A stretch of DNA of 64,000 bases from Leifsonia sp. ZF2019 (GCF_019924635.1 NZ_CP065037.1:434001-498000), one strand, 5' to 3'; shown: positions 47,926 to 56,089, numbered from the stretch's first letter. Translations and numbers: made by a program. Notes: a model not told the origin generated them from the letters alone.

Positions 47926-47953
47926 TGAGTTCGCTCATTTATGAGTGTACTCA
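47926..47953. promoter_or_regulatory. tandem TetR operator
   Basis: TGAGTTCGCTCA (47926-47937) and TGAGTGTACTCA (47942-47953) share the dyad form TGAG..CTCA, with centres 16 bp apart, in the divergent gap between the TetR and DUF2200 genes. The spacing fits two TetR dimers side by side. Confidence 0.68.
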
Positions 47954-48001
47954 CTTTACGAGCCGAGTGCCAGACCCGAGCCCGACGGCTAGGCTCGGGG
48001 C

Positions 48002-48364
48002 ATGGGCTCCCATCGGATCTTCGCCATGACGTTCGCGAGCATCCACCCGCTGTACGTCGCCAAAGTCGAGCGCAAAGGACGCGACGCCGCCGACGTCGAC
48101 CGCGTCATCTCCTGGCTCACGGGCTACGACGAAGCCGGACTCGCACGTGCCATCGCCGACGGCGTGACCCTGGAGGAGTTCTTCGCCCGCGCTCCGGCCA
48201 TGAATCCCGCCGCAGAGCTCATCACCGGCGTCATCTGCGGCGTGCGGGTCGAGGAGATCGACGACCCGCTCATGCAGCGCATCCGTCACATGGACAAGCT
48301 CGTCGACGAGGTCGCGCGCGGCAAGAAGATGCAGAGCATCCTGCGCGCACCCGCCACCGCCTGA
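48002..48364 (+). CDS. DUF2200 family protein
   Basis: A 120-aa soluble protein matching DUF2200 over its length: HRIFAMTFASIHPLYVAKVE, VISWLTGYDEAGL, AITRGV-like ADGVTLEEFF, then ITGVICGVRVEEIDDPLMQ. Function is unknown. ATG 48002 is divergent from TetR and lies beyond the tandem operator, so it may share that control. Confidence 0.85.
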   Translation: MGSHRIFAMTFASIHPLYVAKVERKGRDAADVDRVISWLTGYDEAGLARAIADGVTLEEFFARAPAMNPAAELITGVICGVRVEEIDDPLMQRIRHMDKLVDEVARGKKMQSILRAPATA

Positions 48365-48395
48365 GCTGCGCCGGGCGCGCGCGACGCACCGTCGG

Positions 48396-49340
48396 TCACG
48401 GCAGCAGGATCACCTTGCCGCCCGGATGCCCGGACTCGACGAGCCGCGCCGCCTCCGCCGCCTCGGCGAGGGGGAACGTGCGCGCGATGTCGACCTCGAA
48501 CTCCCTGCGCGCGATCAGGTCGAGCGCCAACGGGTACGCCTCCTCGCGGAGTGCGGTCTGCTCCGCCGTGAGTGGCACGGGATTGCCGCCCGCCCACGCC
48601 TGGATGCCCAGGTCGGCGGCCCGGCCGCCCACGACGACGGTTCCGATGCGTGACCGATCGTCGACCAGCGCGAACGACGTCTCCAGCGCCTCGTCGGAGC
48701 CGACCGCGTCGAGGATGCGGTCGTAGCCCTGCGGCGCGGCCTCCCGCAGCCGCTCCAGCAGCCCGTCCCCGTAGGCGACCGGGATCGCCCCGAGCTCGCG
48801 CAGACGGTCGTGCGCGGCGGGGGAGCCCGTGGCCACCACCCTCGCCCCGGTGCGGCGCGCGAACTGGACGGCGGCGCGGCCGACCGCCCCGGAGCCGCCG
48901 TGGACGAGCAGCGTCTCCCCGTCCGCGAGACCCAGCGACCTCAGCGCCTGATGCGCGGTGCTCACCGGGATGCCGATCGCGGCGGCCTGCTCCCAGGTCA
49001 CGCCCGCGGGCTTGCGCACGAGCTGCGCGGCATCCGCCACCAGGTGCGATGCATAGCCGCCGCGGGCCCCGCGGACCACCACCTCGTCGCCGACGGCCCA
49101 GTCGTCCACGCCATCGCCGACCTCCACGACCGTGCCGGCGGCGTCACTGCCCGGAACCCGGGGTCCCGTGAACGGCCCGCTCGGACGGCCGCCGCTCCGC
49201 AGCTTGCCGTCGATCGGGTTGACGCCCGCCGCACGCACCCGCACCACCACGCCGCCCGCGGGCGCCGACGGATCCGGCACCTCCACGACCTCCAGGACCT
49301 CCGGTCCGCCCAGCCGCTCGTACTGCACCACGGTCGCCAT
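48396..49340 (-). CDS. NADPH:quinone reductase-like (zinc-free MDR) oxidoreductase
   Basis: A 314-aa medium-chain dehydrogenase/reductase: GroES-like N-terminus (PAGGVVVRVRAAGVNPIDGK), Rossmann motif LLVHGGSGAVGRAAVQFAR and no structural zinc cysteines, as in quinone oxidoreductases. ATG 49340 follows GGGAG. It probably reduces quinones or enones with NADPH. It converges with DUF2200. Confidence 0.87.
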   Translation of the reverse strand: MATVVQYERLGGPEVLEVVEVPDPSAPAGGVVVRVRAAGVNPIDGKLRSGGRPSGPFTGPRVPGSDAAGTVVEVGDGVDDWAVGDEVVVRGARGGYASHLVADAAQLVRKPAGVTWEQAAAIGIPVSTAHQALRSLGLADGETLLVHGGSGAVGRAAVQFARRTGARVVATGSPAAHDRLRELGAIPVAYGDGLLERLREAAPQGYDRILDAVGSDEALETSFALVDDRSRIGTVVVGGRAADLGIQAWAGGNPVPLTAEQTALREEAYPLALDLIARREFEVDIARTFPLAEAAEAARLVESGHPGGKVILLP

Positions 49341-49452
49341 CGTGCTCCCTCCGCCGGCCGGCATCTCCGGCCCCGCACCAGGATGAAGCCGCGGGCGCTG
49401 CTCCCGCATTCCCGTGTGACGGCTGGAGGCGACGCGGGATCGTCGTCGCGAG

Positions 49453-50427
49453 TCAGCCCGCCGCGACCGGCTGGGCCTCCCGCTGCGCGAATGCCGCCCG
49501 GTAGCGGGTCGGCGGCACTCCGACTTCCTGGTCGAAGTGGTGCCGCAGGAGCGTCGCGCTGCCGAAGCCGCACTGGCGGGCGACCTCGTCGATCGGGAGC
49601 GCGGTGGTCTCGAGCAGGAGGCGCGCGTGCAGGACGCGCTGGGTCGTGAGCCACTGCATCGGCGAGACCCCCGTCTCGGCGACGAACTTGCGCGAGAAGC
49701 TGCGGGTGGACATGTGGGTGCGGGCGGCGAGGGCGCCGACCGTGTGGTTCTCGTCGAGGCGGTCCGTGAGGTAGTCGATCAGCTCGCTGAAGGTGTCGTC
49801 CGCGCAGTCGGAGACCGGCTTGTCGATGTACTGGCGCTGTCCGCCGTCGCGCTGCGGCGGGACGACCATGTTGCGCGCGATCGTGTTGGCGGTGGCGCTG
49901 CCGAGCTCGCGGCGCACGAGGTGCAGGCAGGCATCGATGCCGGCGGAGGTGCCGGCGCTCGTGATCACGTCGCCGTCGTCGATGAAGAGCACGTCCGGGT
50001 CGACCTCGGCGAGCGGGAAGCGGCTCTGCAGCGCGTCGGCGTAGCGCCAGTGGGTCGTGCACTCGCGCCCGTCGAGCAGGCCGGCCTCGCCGAGCACGAA
50101 CGCGCCGGAGCAGACGCTGAGCAGCGTGGCGCCGCGGGCGGAAGCGCGACGCAGGGCCTCCAGGAGCTCCTCCGGGTAGCTGTCGCGGATGGTGGCGGCG
50201 GGCACGGCGATGAGATCCGCATCCTCCATCGCGCTCAGGTCGTACGGGGCGAGCAGGCGGACCCCGGTGGGGCTGTCGAGGGGATTCTGCGGCTCGATGG
50301 CGCAGACACGGAAGTCGAACGGCTCCAGCCCGGCGTAACTGCGGTCGAGGCCGAACACCTCGCACACCACCCCGAACTCGAACATCGCGAAGTCGTCGAG
50401 CAGCGGAACCGCGACGGATCTCAACAT
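49453..50427 (-). CDS. GlxA family AraC-type regulator with DJ-1/PfpI domain
   Basis: A 324-aa regulator with an N-terminal class-I glutamine amidotransferase-like (DJ-1/PfpI) domain (about 1-180), including LLSVCSGAFVLGEAGLLDGR with the elbow Cys, and a C-terminal AraC double HTH (about 215-315; TVGALAARTHMSTRSFSRKF and PIDEVARQCGFGSATLLRHH). ATG 50427 is directly after GGGGGG. It is divergent from a 70-aa gene across a gap with a repeated 16-mer, which is probably its operator. Confidence 0.87.
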   Translation of the reverse strand: MLRSVAVPLLDDFAMFEFGVVCEVFGLDRSYAGLEPFDFRVCAIEPQNPLDSPTGVRLLAPYDLSAMEDADLIAVPAATIRDSYPEELLEALRRASARGATLLSVCSGAFVLGEAGLLDGRECTTHWRYADALQSRFPLAEVDPDVLFIDDGDVITSAGTSAGIDACLHLVRRELGSATANTIARNMVVPPQRDGGQRQYIDKPVSDCADDTFSELIDYLTDRLDENHTVGALAARTHMSTRSFSRKFVAETGVSPMQWLTTQRVLHARLLLETTALPIDEVARQCGFGSATLLRHHFDQEVGVPPTRYRAAFAQREAQPVAAG

Positions 50428-50440
50428 CCCCCCATGATAC

Positions 50441-50495
50441 TGGCCGAATCTTTGCGAAGATAGACCCAAGGCCATCTCGTGGCCGATTCTTTACG
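50441..50495. promoter_or_regulatory. direct-repeat operator, likely for the GlxA-type regulator
   Basis: TGGCCGAATCTTTGCG (50441-50456) and TGGCCGATTCTTTACG (50480-50495) are direct repeats (14 of 16 identical), 39 bp apart, in the gap between the regulator and a small divergent gene. AraC-type proteins typically bind direct repeats. Confidence 0.65.
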
Positions 50496-50512
50496 CTCGT
50501 AACGTCTGTGAC

Positions 50513-50725
50513 ATGGCAAACACGACATGGGCCCAGGGAATGGAACACGGCTGGATCGGGCATCCGACCCGCACCGTGGATGGAGGACAGCCTCGGCGCC
50601 GCCGCCGCTTCGTGCTGAGCGACTGGCTCCCCTCCGCCATCGCCGCCCGCGGTGGCACCCCGTCCCGCGAGACCGACAGGGCGCTCTCGGACCTCCGCGC
50701 CGCACAGGACGCGCAGCGGCGGTGA
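50513..50725 (+). CDS. small hypothetical protein, probable target of the GlxA-type regulator
   Basis: A 70-aa basic protein (start ANTTWAQGMEHGWIGHPTRT, then RRRRRFVLSDWLP) with no TM, no cysteine and no recognised family. It starts 18 nt after the second operator repeat, divergent from the GlxA-type regulator, which supports expression under its control. The downstream HAD gene begins 21 nt after its stop and may be in the same transcript. Confidence 0.5.
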   Translation: MANTTWAQGMEHGWIGHPTRTVDGGQPRRRRRFVLSDWLPSAIAARGGTPSRETDRALSDLRAAQDAQRR

Positions 50726-50746
50726 ACGTCGCCCTAGGGTGAGGGG

Positions 50747-51403
50747 GTGGATGTGACGGCGCGCGGATTCCTGTTCGACATGGATGGCACCCTCGTGGAC
50801 TCGACCCCGGTGGTCGAGCACGTGTGGGGCGAGCTCAGCGCCCGCCACGGGCTGGACCCGGCGGAGGTGCTGGAGTTCGCGCACGGGCGCCCCGCTCCGG
50901 ACACGGTGGGCCACTTCCTCCCGGGCCTGACGGACGCGGAACGCCAGAGCATCCTGGAGCACCTCGTGCGCGAGGAGGTCACGCGGACCGACGGCATCGT
51001 CGAGATCCCGGGAGCCGCCGCGCTGGTCGAGGGCCTGGTCGGCGCCGGCGCACGGGTCGCGCTGGTGACGAGCGCGCCGCGCGAGCTCGCGGAGGCGCGC
51101 ATGGCGGCGGCGGGCATCCCCCTGCCCGACGTCGTCGTGACCCCCGCCGACGTCGGCAACGGCAAGCCCGCCCCCGACCCGTACCTGCTGGGTGCCCGGC
51201 TGCTGGGCGTGCCCATCGCGGACTGCGTCGTGTTCGAGGACGTCGAGGCGGGCCTGCGCGCCGGCATCGCTGCGGGCGCGGAGACGATCGTGGTCGGGCC
51301 ATACGCGTCGGCGACGACGGAGGGGCTGACCCGGGTGCCCGACCATCGCGACGTGAGCATCACCGCCGTCGGCGACGGCGCCTTCCGCCTCTGCCGCGCG
51401 TAG
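50747..51403 (+). CDS. HAD family phosphatase (sugar-phosphatase type)
   Basis: A 218-aa HAD hydrolase of subfamily I with a small helical cap: FLFDMDGTLVDSTPVVEHVW (Asp nucleophile), LVTSAPRELAEARM (motif II), NGKPAPDPYLLGA (motif III Lys) and VVFEDVEAGLRAGIAAG (motif IV). Close in pattern to 2-deoxyglucose-6-phosphate or glycerol-phosphate phosphatases. GTG 50747 is followed by another GTG at 50753. A family B repeat lies 9 nt past the stop. Confidence 0.87.
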   Translation: MDVTARGFLFDMDGTLVDSTPVVEHVWGELSARHGLDPAEVLEFAHGRPAPDTVGHFLPGLTDAERQSILEHLVREEVTRTDGIVEIPGAAALVEGLVGAGARVALVTSAPRELAEARMAAAGIPLPDVVVTPADVGNGKPAPDPYLLGARLLGVPIADCVVFEDVEAGLRAGIAAGAETIVVGPYASATTEGLTRVPDHRDVSITAVGDGAFRLCRA

Positions 51404-51412
51404 CCCTTGCCG

Positions 51413-51469
51413 ACATTCGTCACGAATGTCCGGAATCGACGCAGATTTCGCGACATTCGTGACGAACGT
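51413..51469. repeat. family B palindromic repeat, copy 2 (57 nt)
   Basis: ACATTCGTCACGAATGT (51413-51429), 23-nt spacer, ACATTCGTGACGAACGT (51453-51469). Spacing equals that of the copy at 23034, while the spacer sequences differ. Confidence 0.85.
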
Positions 51470-51544
51470 TCGGGGTGGGCGGCGTGGAGGGGAGGCGAGG
51501 CGACGCGGTGGGGCCGGTCCCGTGGCGTTGGTAGGTTGAGGGGC

Positions 51545-52546
51545 GTGACTCATCTCGCCGACCCGAACCGCTACGACCGCATCCCGTACCGCCGAGCCGG
51601 CCGCAGCGGCCTCGTGCTGCCCGAGCTCTCCCTCGGCCTCTGGCAGAACTTCGGCCACGCCCGCGCCTACGAGGTGCAGCGCGCCATCGTGCTGCGCGCC
51701 TTCGACCTCGGCATCACGCACTTCGATCTCGCCAACAATTACGGGCCGCCGCCCGGAGCGGCGGAGGAGGTCTTCGGCCGCATCCTCGCCACCGACCTCA
51801 AGGCCTACCGGGACGAGATCGTCGTCTCCACCAAAGCCGGTTACGAGATGTGGCCCGGGCCGTACGGCGACGGAGGCTCGCGCAAGTACCTCCTGTCGTC
51901 GCTCGATCAGTCGCTGAAGCGTCTCGGCCTCGACTACGTCGACGTCTTCTACCACCACCGCCCCGACCGGGAGACGCCGCTCGAGGAGAGCATGGGCGCC
52001 CTCGTCACGGCGGTCACGTCAGGCAAGGCGCTGTACCCCGCGATCTCGAACTACGACGCCGTGCATACGGAGGAGGCGGCGACCCTCCTCGCCGCCGCCG
52101 GAGCCCCACTGCTGCTGCATCAGCCGCGCTACTCCCTGTTCGACCGCACCGTCGAGGGCGGTATCCTCGACGCCGTCGACCGGGTCGGCGCGGCAGCGAT
52201 CGTCTTCTCACCGCTCGCCCAGGGGATGCTGACCGACCGCTACCTGAACGGCGTGCCCGAAGGCTCCCGCGCCGTGACCAGCGTCTTCCTCCACGCATCC
52301 GACATCACGGACACGTATCTCGAGCGCGCCCGCGCGCTCAACGAGATCGCCGCCGGCCGCGGGCAGAGCCTCGCGCAGCTCGCGCTGCAGTGGGTGCTCC
52401 GCCGCCGCACGGTCGCCTCGGCGATCATCGGCGCGAGCAGCGTCGCTCAACTGGAGCAGAACATCGGCGCCCTCGCCGGTGCCCCGCTCACCGACGCTGA
52501 GCTCGCCGCGATCGACGAGTACGCCGTGCACGGCACACTCGGATAG
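51545..52546 (+). CDS. aldo/keto reductase (L-glyceraldehyde 3-phosphate reductase-like)
   Basis: A 333-aa AKR of the YghZ/Gpr type: YRRAGRSGLVLPELSLGLWQ, FDLANNYGPPPGAAE (catalytic Asp/Tyr), STKAGYEMWPGPYGDGGSRK (Lys), YHHRPDRETPLEE (His) and SFxNYD-like AISNYDAVHTEEA. The YGPPPGSAE and GYxMWPGPYGxxGSRKY features are typical for this subgroup, which reduces methylglyoxal-like aldehydes. GTG 51545 is chosen because the open frame upstream runs through a family B repeat. Confidence 0.88.
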   Translation: MTHLADPNRYDRIPYRRAGRSGLVLPELSLGLWQNFGHARAYEVQRAIVLRAFDLGITHFDLANNYGPPPGAAEEVFGRILATDLKAYRDEIVVSTKAGYEMWPGPYGDGGSRKYLLSSLDQSLKRLGLDYVDVFYHHRPDRETPLEESMGALVTAVTSGKALYPAISNYDAVHTEEAATLLAAAGAPLLLHQPRYSLFDRTVEGGILDAVDRVGAAAIVFSPLAQGMLTDRYLNGVPEGSRAVTSVFLHASDITDTYLERARALNEIAAGRGQSLAQLALQWVLRRRTVASAIIGASSVAQLEQNIGALAGAPLTDAELAAIDEYAVHGTLG

Positions 52547-52559
52547 CCCGCGCGCACCT

Positions 52560-52622
52560 CCACCGAGACGGCGAAAAATCGCACGAATCGCGCCGAGGCG
52601 GCCGATAATCCGCCGCCTCGGC
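52560..52622 (-). repeat. family C repeat, copy 3 (63 nt, reversed)
   Basis: Read leftward it aligns without gaps to the copies at 15321 and 17377 (GCCGAGGCGGC, loop, GCCGCCTCGGC, GCGATTTTTCGCCGTCTCGG). It lies between the convergent aldo/keto reductase and membrane-protein genes. Confidence 0.83.
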
Positions 52623-52653
52623 GCGCTCGCTGTACTCGGCCCGCTCGGGATGG

Positions 52654-53019
52654 TCAGAAGGCGAAGAGCTGCCCCAGCACCACGAGCAGGATCAGCAGGA
52701 TCACCACCACCGCGCCGATCACGGTGATCGTGCGGGCTGAGAGCTTCGCGATCCCGTACCCGACGATGAACGGCAGGGCGAGGCACGCGAGGGCCATCAC
52801 CCACCAGAACGCCTGGAAGCCGAACTGCGACGCCGACTCCAGCCGCCCGCCGAACAGGCGCTGCGTCGCGGGATGCGTCGCGAAGGCGATGCTCGCCGAC
52901 AGCGGGTAGGCGATCAGCACCGCCGTGATCAGCCCGGCCAGCGCTCCCCACAGTCCGCGGTGGTCGCGGATGTCGAGCGTGGTCTCCGGATGCGGCCCCT
53001 GGCGGCTCTTGGTGCTCAT
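52654..53019 (-). CDS. small membrane protein
   Basis: A 121-aa protein with three hydrophobic segments (about residues 25-47, 70-92 and 97-118) and a charged N-terminus (STKSRQGPHPETTLDIRDHR). ATG 53019 fits; an ATG 12 nt upstream is possible. No family is recognised and no partner gene is obvious. Confidence 0.6.
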   Translation of the reverse strand: MSTKSRQGPHPETTLDIRDHRGLWGALAGLITAVLIAYPLSASIAFATHPATQRLFGGRLESASQFGFQAFWWVMALACLALPFIVGYGIAKLSARTITVIGAVVVILLILLVVLGQLFAF

Positions 53020-53071
53020 GCGGCACAGCATATCCAGGAGGGCCGCGCGGACGGGAGGGGGACATCCGGAG

Positions 53072-53205
53072 TTGACTGCACCGTCTACTCCACCGTTACG
53101 CTGGAGGGGTCAGCCGTTCCGTGCAGTGCGCGCTAGGGGGCGTCTCGAACGGACCGGTGGCTTACCCGAATGCCCGTATGGGAGTGGAGTCCCGCTCCCA
53201 TACGG
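53072..53205 (+). promoter_or_regulatory. orphan promoter-like and hairpin segment
   Basis: TTGACT (53072-53077) and TACGCT (53097-53102) have an unusual 19-bp spacer containing CACCGT twice. About 70 nt further, CCGTATGGGAG (53174-53184) pairs with CTCCCATACGG (53195-53205). No rightward gene follows, since the next genes are leftward. The hairpin may simply end the leftward oxidoreductase gene at 53224; a small RNA is the alternative. Confidence 0.35.
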
Positions 53206-53223
53206 TCGAGGGTGGCCCAGCGC

Positions 53224-54225
53224 TCAGGCCGCGAGCACGACCTTCCGCCCGGGCGCCACGTGCTCGGCCGCGCGGTTCGCCTCCCACACGTCGTCGAAGG
53301 CGTGCACCTCGGGCGTCGGCGGCTGCAGCCGCCCGGAGTCGACCGCGGAGAGAAGGCCGCGCAGCAGTGCGCGATAGTGCGGGCGGCGGGTGAGCACGAA
53401 GTACGGGATGCTGCAGACGCGTTCGCGCGGGTGGCCGTGGCGACGCAGGGCAGCCTCCGCAGCGCCCTGCAGGGAGTCCGAGCGTTCGTGGCCCTCCCGG
53501 CCGGCGAAGGCGGTGCGGACGAGGGTCCCTCCCGGCGCGAGCGCGTCGCGCACCCGCGGGGCGCCGGTGTGGTCGATGGCGCCGTCGAAGGGGCCGCCGG
53601 CCGCGCGGCGGGCGGCGCCTGTCCAGTCGGCGGTGTGGTAGTCCACGACGGGGATGCCGAGAGACTCCGCGAAGGCGCGCGTGCGGGCGGAGGCGGTGCC
53701 CACGACGGTACGGCCCTCGTGGGTTGCGAGCTGCACGGCGAACGCGCCGACCGCTCCGGAGGCGCCCTGGACCAGGAGCCGGCGGTCCGGGCCGGTGCCG
53801 GGCCCGGTCAGGCGCAGGGCGGCGGCGGCGGTCACCGCGTCCAGGGGGAACGTCGCCGCGACAGCGGAGTCGAGCGCGTCGGGGACCGCGACCAGGAACG
53901 TCGGCGACAGGGTCAGCCGGGTGGCGTGCGCGCCCATCCGTGGCAGCACGCCCGCGACGCGCGCGCCGGTACGCAGGCCGAGCGCCACGGAGACCGCCGA
54001 CTCGGTCTCCAGCACGCCCACGAAATCGTAGCCGGGCGTGAAACCGGGGAGCGGCTGGAACACGTAGCCGCCGCGTCGCGCCAGCAGGTCGGTCGCTCCG
54101 ACCGACGCGTGGGTGACCCGCACGACGACATCGTTGCCGAGCGGGCGGGGCAACGCTTCGTCCGCGATCCCGAGCGCCGACGCGTCCCCGAACCGCGAGA
54201 CGCGTACCGCCCGTCTGTCCGCCAT
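53224..54225 (-). CDS. MDR family oxidoreductase (quinone reductase-like)
   Basis: A 333-aa zinc-free medium-chain dehydrogenase: RAVRVSRFGDASALGIADEA, GroES region with VRVTHASVGATDLLARRGGY and GYDFVGVLE, Rossmann motif LLVQGASGAVGAFAVQLA. It probably reduces quinones or unsaturated carbonyls. ATG 54225 starts 5 nt after the stop of the GNAT gene, so the two are co-transcribed. Confidence 0.85.
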   Translation of the reverse strand: MADRRAVRVSRFGDASALGIADEALPRPLGNDVVVRVTHASVGATDLLARRGGYVFQPLPGFTPGYDFVGVLETESAVSVALGLRTGARVAGVLPRMGAHATRLTLSPTFLVAVPDALDSAVAATFPLDAVTAAAALRLTGPGTGPDRRLLVQGASGAVGAFAVQLATHEGRTVVGTASARTRAFAESLGIPVVDYHTADWTGAARRAAGGPFDGAIDHTGAPRVRDALAPGGTLVRTAFAGREGHERSDSLQGAAEAALRRHGHPRERVCSIPYFVLTRRPHYRALLRGLLSAVDSGRLQPPTPEVHAFDDVWEANRAAEHVAPGRKVVLAA

Positions 54226-54230
54226 CGCGC

Positions 54231-54527
54231 TCAGCCCGCGTCGCGTTGCTGCAGCAGACCGGCGCGCTCGGGGTGGGCGTCGAACCATTCGGCGACATAC
54301 CAGCACATCGGGACGATCCGCAGGTCGCCTGCGCGCTCGATCTCGTCGACGGCGTACTCCACCAACTGGGCCGCGTAGCCCTTGCCGCGCTGCGCAGGCA
54401 CCGTGAACGCTCGGGTGAGGGAGATCGAGCTGCCCAGGATGCGGTAGTCGAGCACGCCGACCAGCTCCCCGTCCCGGTGCATCGCGTACCGGCTCGCGTC
54501 CGTCTCGTTGCTGAACTCGGTGGCCAT
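54231..54527 (-). CDS. GNAT-like N-acetyltransferase (YjdJ type)
   Basis: A 98-aa short acetyltransferase: TRAFTVPAQRGKGYAAQLVEY is the acetyl-CoA pyrophosphate loop (Q/RxxGxG/A) and MCWYVAEWFDAHPE resembles the C-terminal helix of YjdJ-type proteins. ATG 54527 gives the common family length of about 95-100 residues. It is first in a two-gene operon with the oxidoreductase at 53224. Confidence 0.82.
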   Translation of the reverse strand: MATEFSNETDASRYAMHRDGELVGVLDYRILGSSISLTRAFTVPAQRGKGYAAQLVEYAVDEIERAGDLRIVPMCWYVAEWFDAHPERAGLLQQRDAG

Positions 54528-54712
54528 GCGCCCATGGTACGACCGTCCGCCGCGCGGGGGAGGGCGTCGCGTCGCCGAGGCCGGCGAGGTAGGGTGTCGC
54601 TGTGGGACCCGACCCGCACCGGGGTCCTCGCGCAATCCGCGACCAGTCACAGCAGGCCAGGCCGCCGGCGACGTCCGTCGCCCGCGACGATGCGACCTCA
54701 GGAGAACACCCC

Positions 54713-55504
54713 GTGACGCTCGCCCGCCCGTCGACCGCCCATCCCGCCCTGCTCTCGCCCGCGCACGAGGCGCTGTTGGCGCACGTGCCGGTCGGCGAGC
54801 ACTCCGTCATCGAGACGGAGACGGTGGCGTACGACCACGAGGGTCTGCCGCTGGAGGGGTACCTCGCCTGGGATGCGCAGGCCGACGAGCGCAGGCCCGC
54901 CGTGCTGGTCCTGCACGACTGGTACGGCGTCGGCGACACGGTGCGGATGCGCGCCCAGATGCTCGCCCGTCGCGGCTACGTCGCATTCGCGGCCGACCTC
55001 TACGGCGCGGATGTGCGGCCGGAGGGCGACGAGGCGCAGAAGGTCGCCGGAGCCTTCTACCGCGACCTCGGCCTGATGCGCGCCCGCGTCGCCGCCGGGT
55101 TCAGCTGGCTGCGGCAGCATCCAGCGGTCGATCCCGCCCGGCTCGCCGTCATCGGCTACTGCTTCGGCGGGACCGCGGCGCTCGAGTTCGCCCGCACCGG
55201 CGCGCCCGCCCGCGGGGTCGTCTCGTTCCACGGCGGGCTCATCGCGCACGATCCGCCGGACGCCGCCGCGATCGCCGCCTCCCTCCTCGTGCTCACGGGC
55301 GGGGACGACCCGGTCGTGCCCGACTCCGCCATCGCCGCCTTCCAGGACGAGCTGCGCGGCGCTCCGCACGTCGACTGGCAGGTGACCACCTACTCCGGCG
55401 CACCGCACGCCTTCACCATCCCCGGCCGCGACAGCTACCGGCCCGTCGCCGACGCCCGCAGCTGGCGCGCACTGGTCTGTTTTCTCGACGAGATCTTCGC
55501 CTGA
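54713..55504 (+). CDS. dienelactone hydrolase family protein
   Basis: A 263-aa alpha/beta hydrolase of the DLH group: VLVLHDWYGV, nucleophile Cys in VIGYCFGGTAAL, Asp in TGGDDPVVP and His in APHAFTIPG. Classical members open dienelactone in chlorocatechol breakdown, but most homologs have unknown ester substrates and no catechol genes are near. GTG 54713 follows AGGAG at 9 nt. Its stop overlaps the next start (TGATG). Confidence 0.86.
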   Translation: MTLARPSTAHPALLSPAHEALLAHVPVGEHSVIETETVAYDHEGLPLEGYLAWDAQADERRPAVLVLHDWYGVGDTVRMRAQMLARRGYVAFAADLYGADVRPEGDEAQKVAGAFYRDLGLMRARVAAGFSWLRQHPAVDPARLAVIGYCFGGTAALEFARTGAPARGVVSFHGGLIAHDPPDAAAIAASLLVLTGGDDPVVPDSAIAAFQDELRGAPHVDWQVTTYSGAPHAFTIPGRDSYRPVADARSWRALVCFLDEIFA

Positions 55505-55902
55505 TGGAGCACCCCCGCCTGTTCGACGCCGACGACGAGCTCGTCGCCCGCGTGCGCGCCCGCAGCCTGCGCCTCCCGGAGGCCGTGGAGATCCTGACCC
55601 ATGGCCGCCCGGCGTTCAAGACCGGCGAGAAGGGCAAGATCTTCGCCCTCGTCGGCGCCATGATGGACCGCACCGACTCCGTCGTCTTCAAACCCGACCC
55701 CGCAGAGGACCCGGCCCTCCGGCAGGACCCGCGCATCTTCGTCCCGAAGTACTGGGGTGCGATCGGCTGGCTCGGCATCGACGTCGACCGCGCCTGGCCG
55801 GACGACGCGGACGCCTGGACGGAGATCGGCGAACTCATCGAGACCTCCTACCGCCAGGTCGCCCTCCGCCGCCAATTGGCGGTCTTGGATGCGGTCATGT
55901 AA
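55504..55902 (+). CDS. MmcQ/YjbR family protein
   Basis: A 132-aa protein with the YjbR-like DNA-binding fold: ARSLRLPEAVEILTHGRPAF, MMDRTDSVVFKPD, PRIFVPKYWGAIGWLGIDVD, and a C-terminal helix with SYRQVALRRQLAVL. ATG 55504 overlaps the dienelactone hydrolase stop, so they are co-translated. Function is unknown. It is the last host gene before the tRNA and prophage. Confidence 0.83.
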   Translation: MEHPRLFDADDELVARVRARSLRLPEAVEILTHGRPAFKTGEKGKIFALVGAMMDRTDSVVFKPDPAEDPALRQDPRIFVPKYWGAIGWLGIDVDRAWPDDADAWTEIGELIETSYRQVALRRQLAVLDAVM

Positions 55903-55938
55903 GCTCTAATCCGGCCCGCGCGAGAGCGGATGGGTCAT

Positions 55939-56014
55939 GCGCCACTAGCTCAACGGATAGAGCATCTGACTACGGATCAGAAGGTTGGGGGTTCGAATCC
56001 CTCGTGGCGCACCA
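55939..56014 (+). tRNA. tRNA-Arg (anticodon ACG)
   Basis: Complete cloverleaf: acceptor GCGCCAC/GTGGCGC, D arm GCTCAACGGATAGAGC, anticodon stem TCTGA/TCAGA with loop CTACGGA (ACG at 55972-55974), T arm with GTTCGAATC, and encoded CCA (56012-56014). It reads CGU/CGC/CGA via inosine. Prophage-like DNA begins right after its 3' end, so the 3' half probably forms attL. Confidence 0.95.
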
Positions 56015-56053
56015 GATGCACGGTCCTAGTGTGGACCAAGGTGAGGACAACGC

Positions 56054-56089
56054 CAAGAAACCGCTGGATCTCCGGCGGTTTTCTTGTTT
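56054..56089 (+). terminator. terminator after tRNA-Arg
   Basis: CAAGAAACCGCTGGA (56054-56068) pairs with TCCGGCGGTTTTCTTG (56071-56086) with one bulge and one G-T pair, ending in a T-rich tract (TTTTCTTGTTT). It is the best factor-independent terminator in the window and may work in both directions. Confidence 0.75.

Noticed and set aside
53102..53205. Signal recognition particle (4.5S) RNA between 53.1 and 53.2 kb.
   Set aside because: The conserved apical loop sequence (GGTCAGG...GGAAGCAGC type) is not present.
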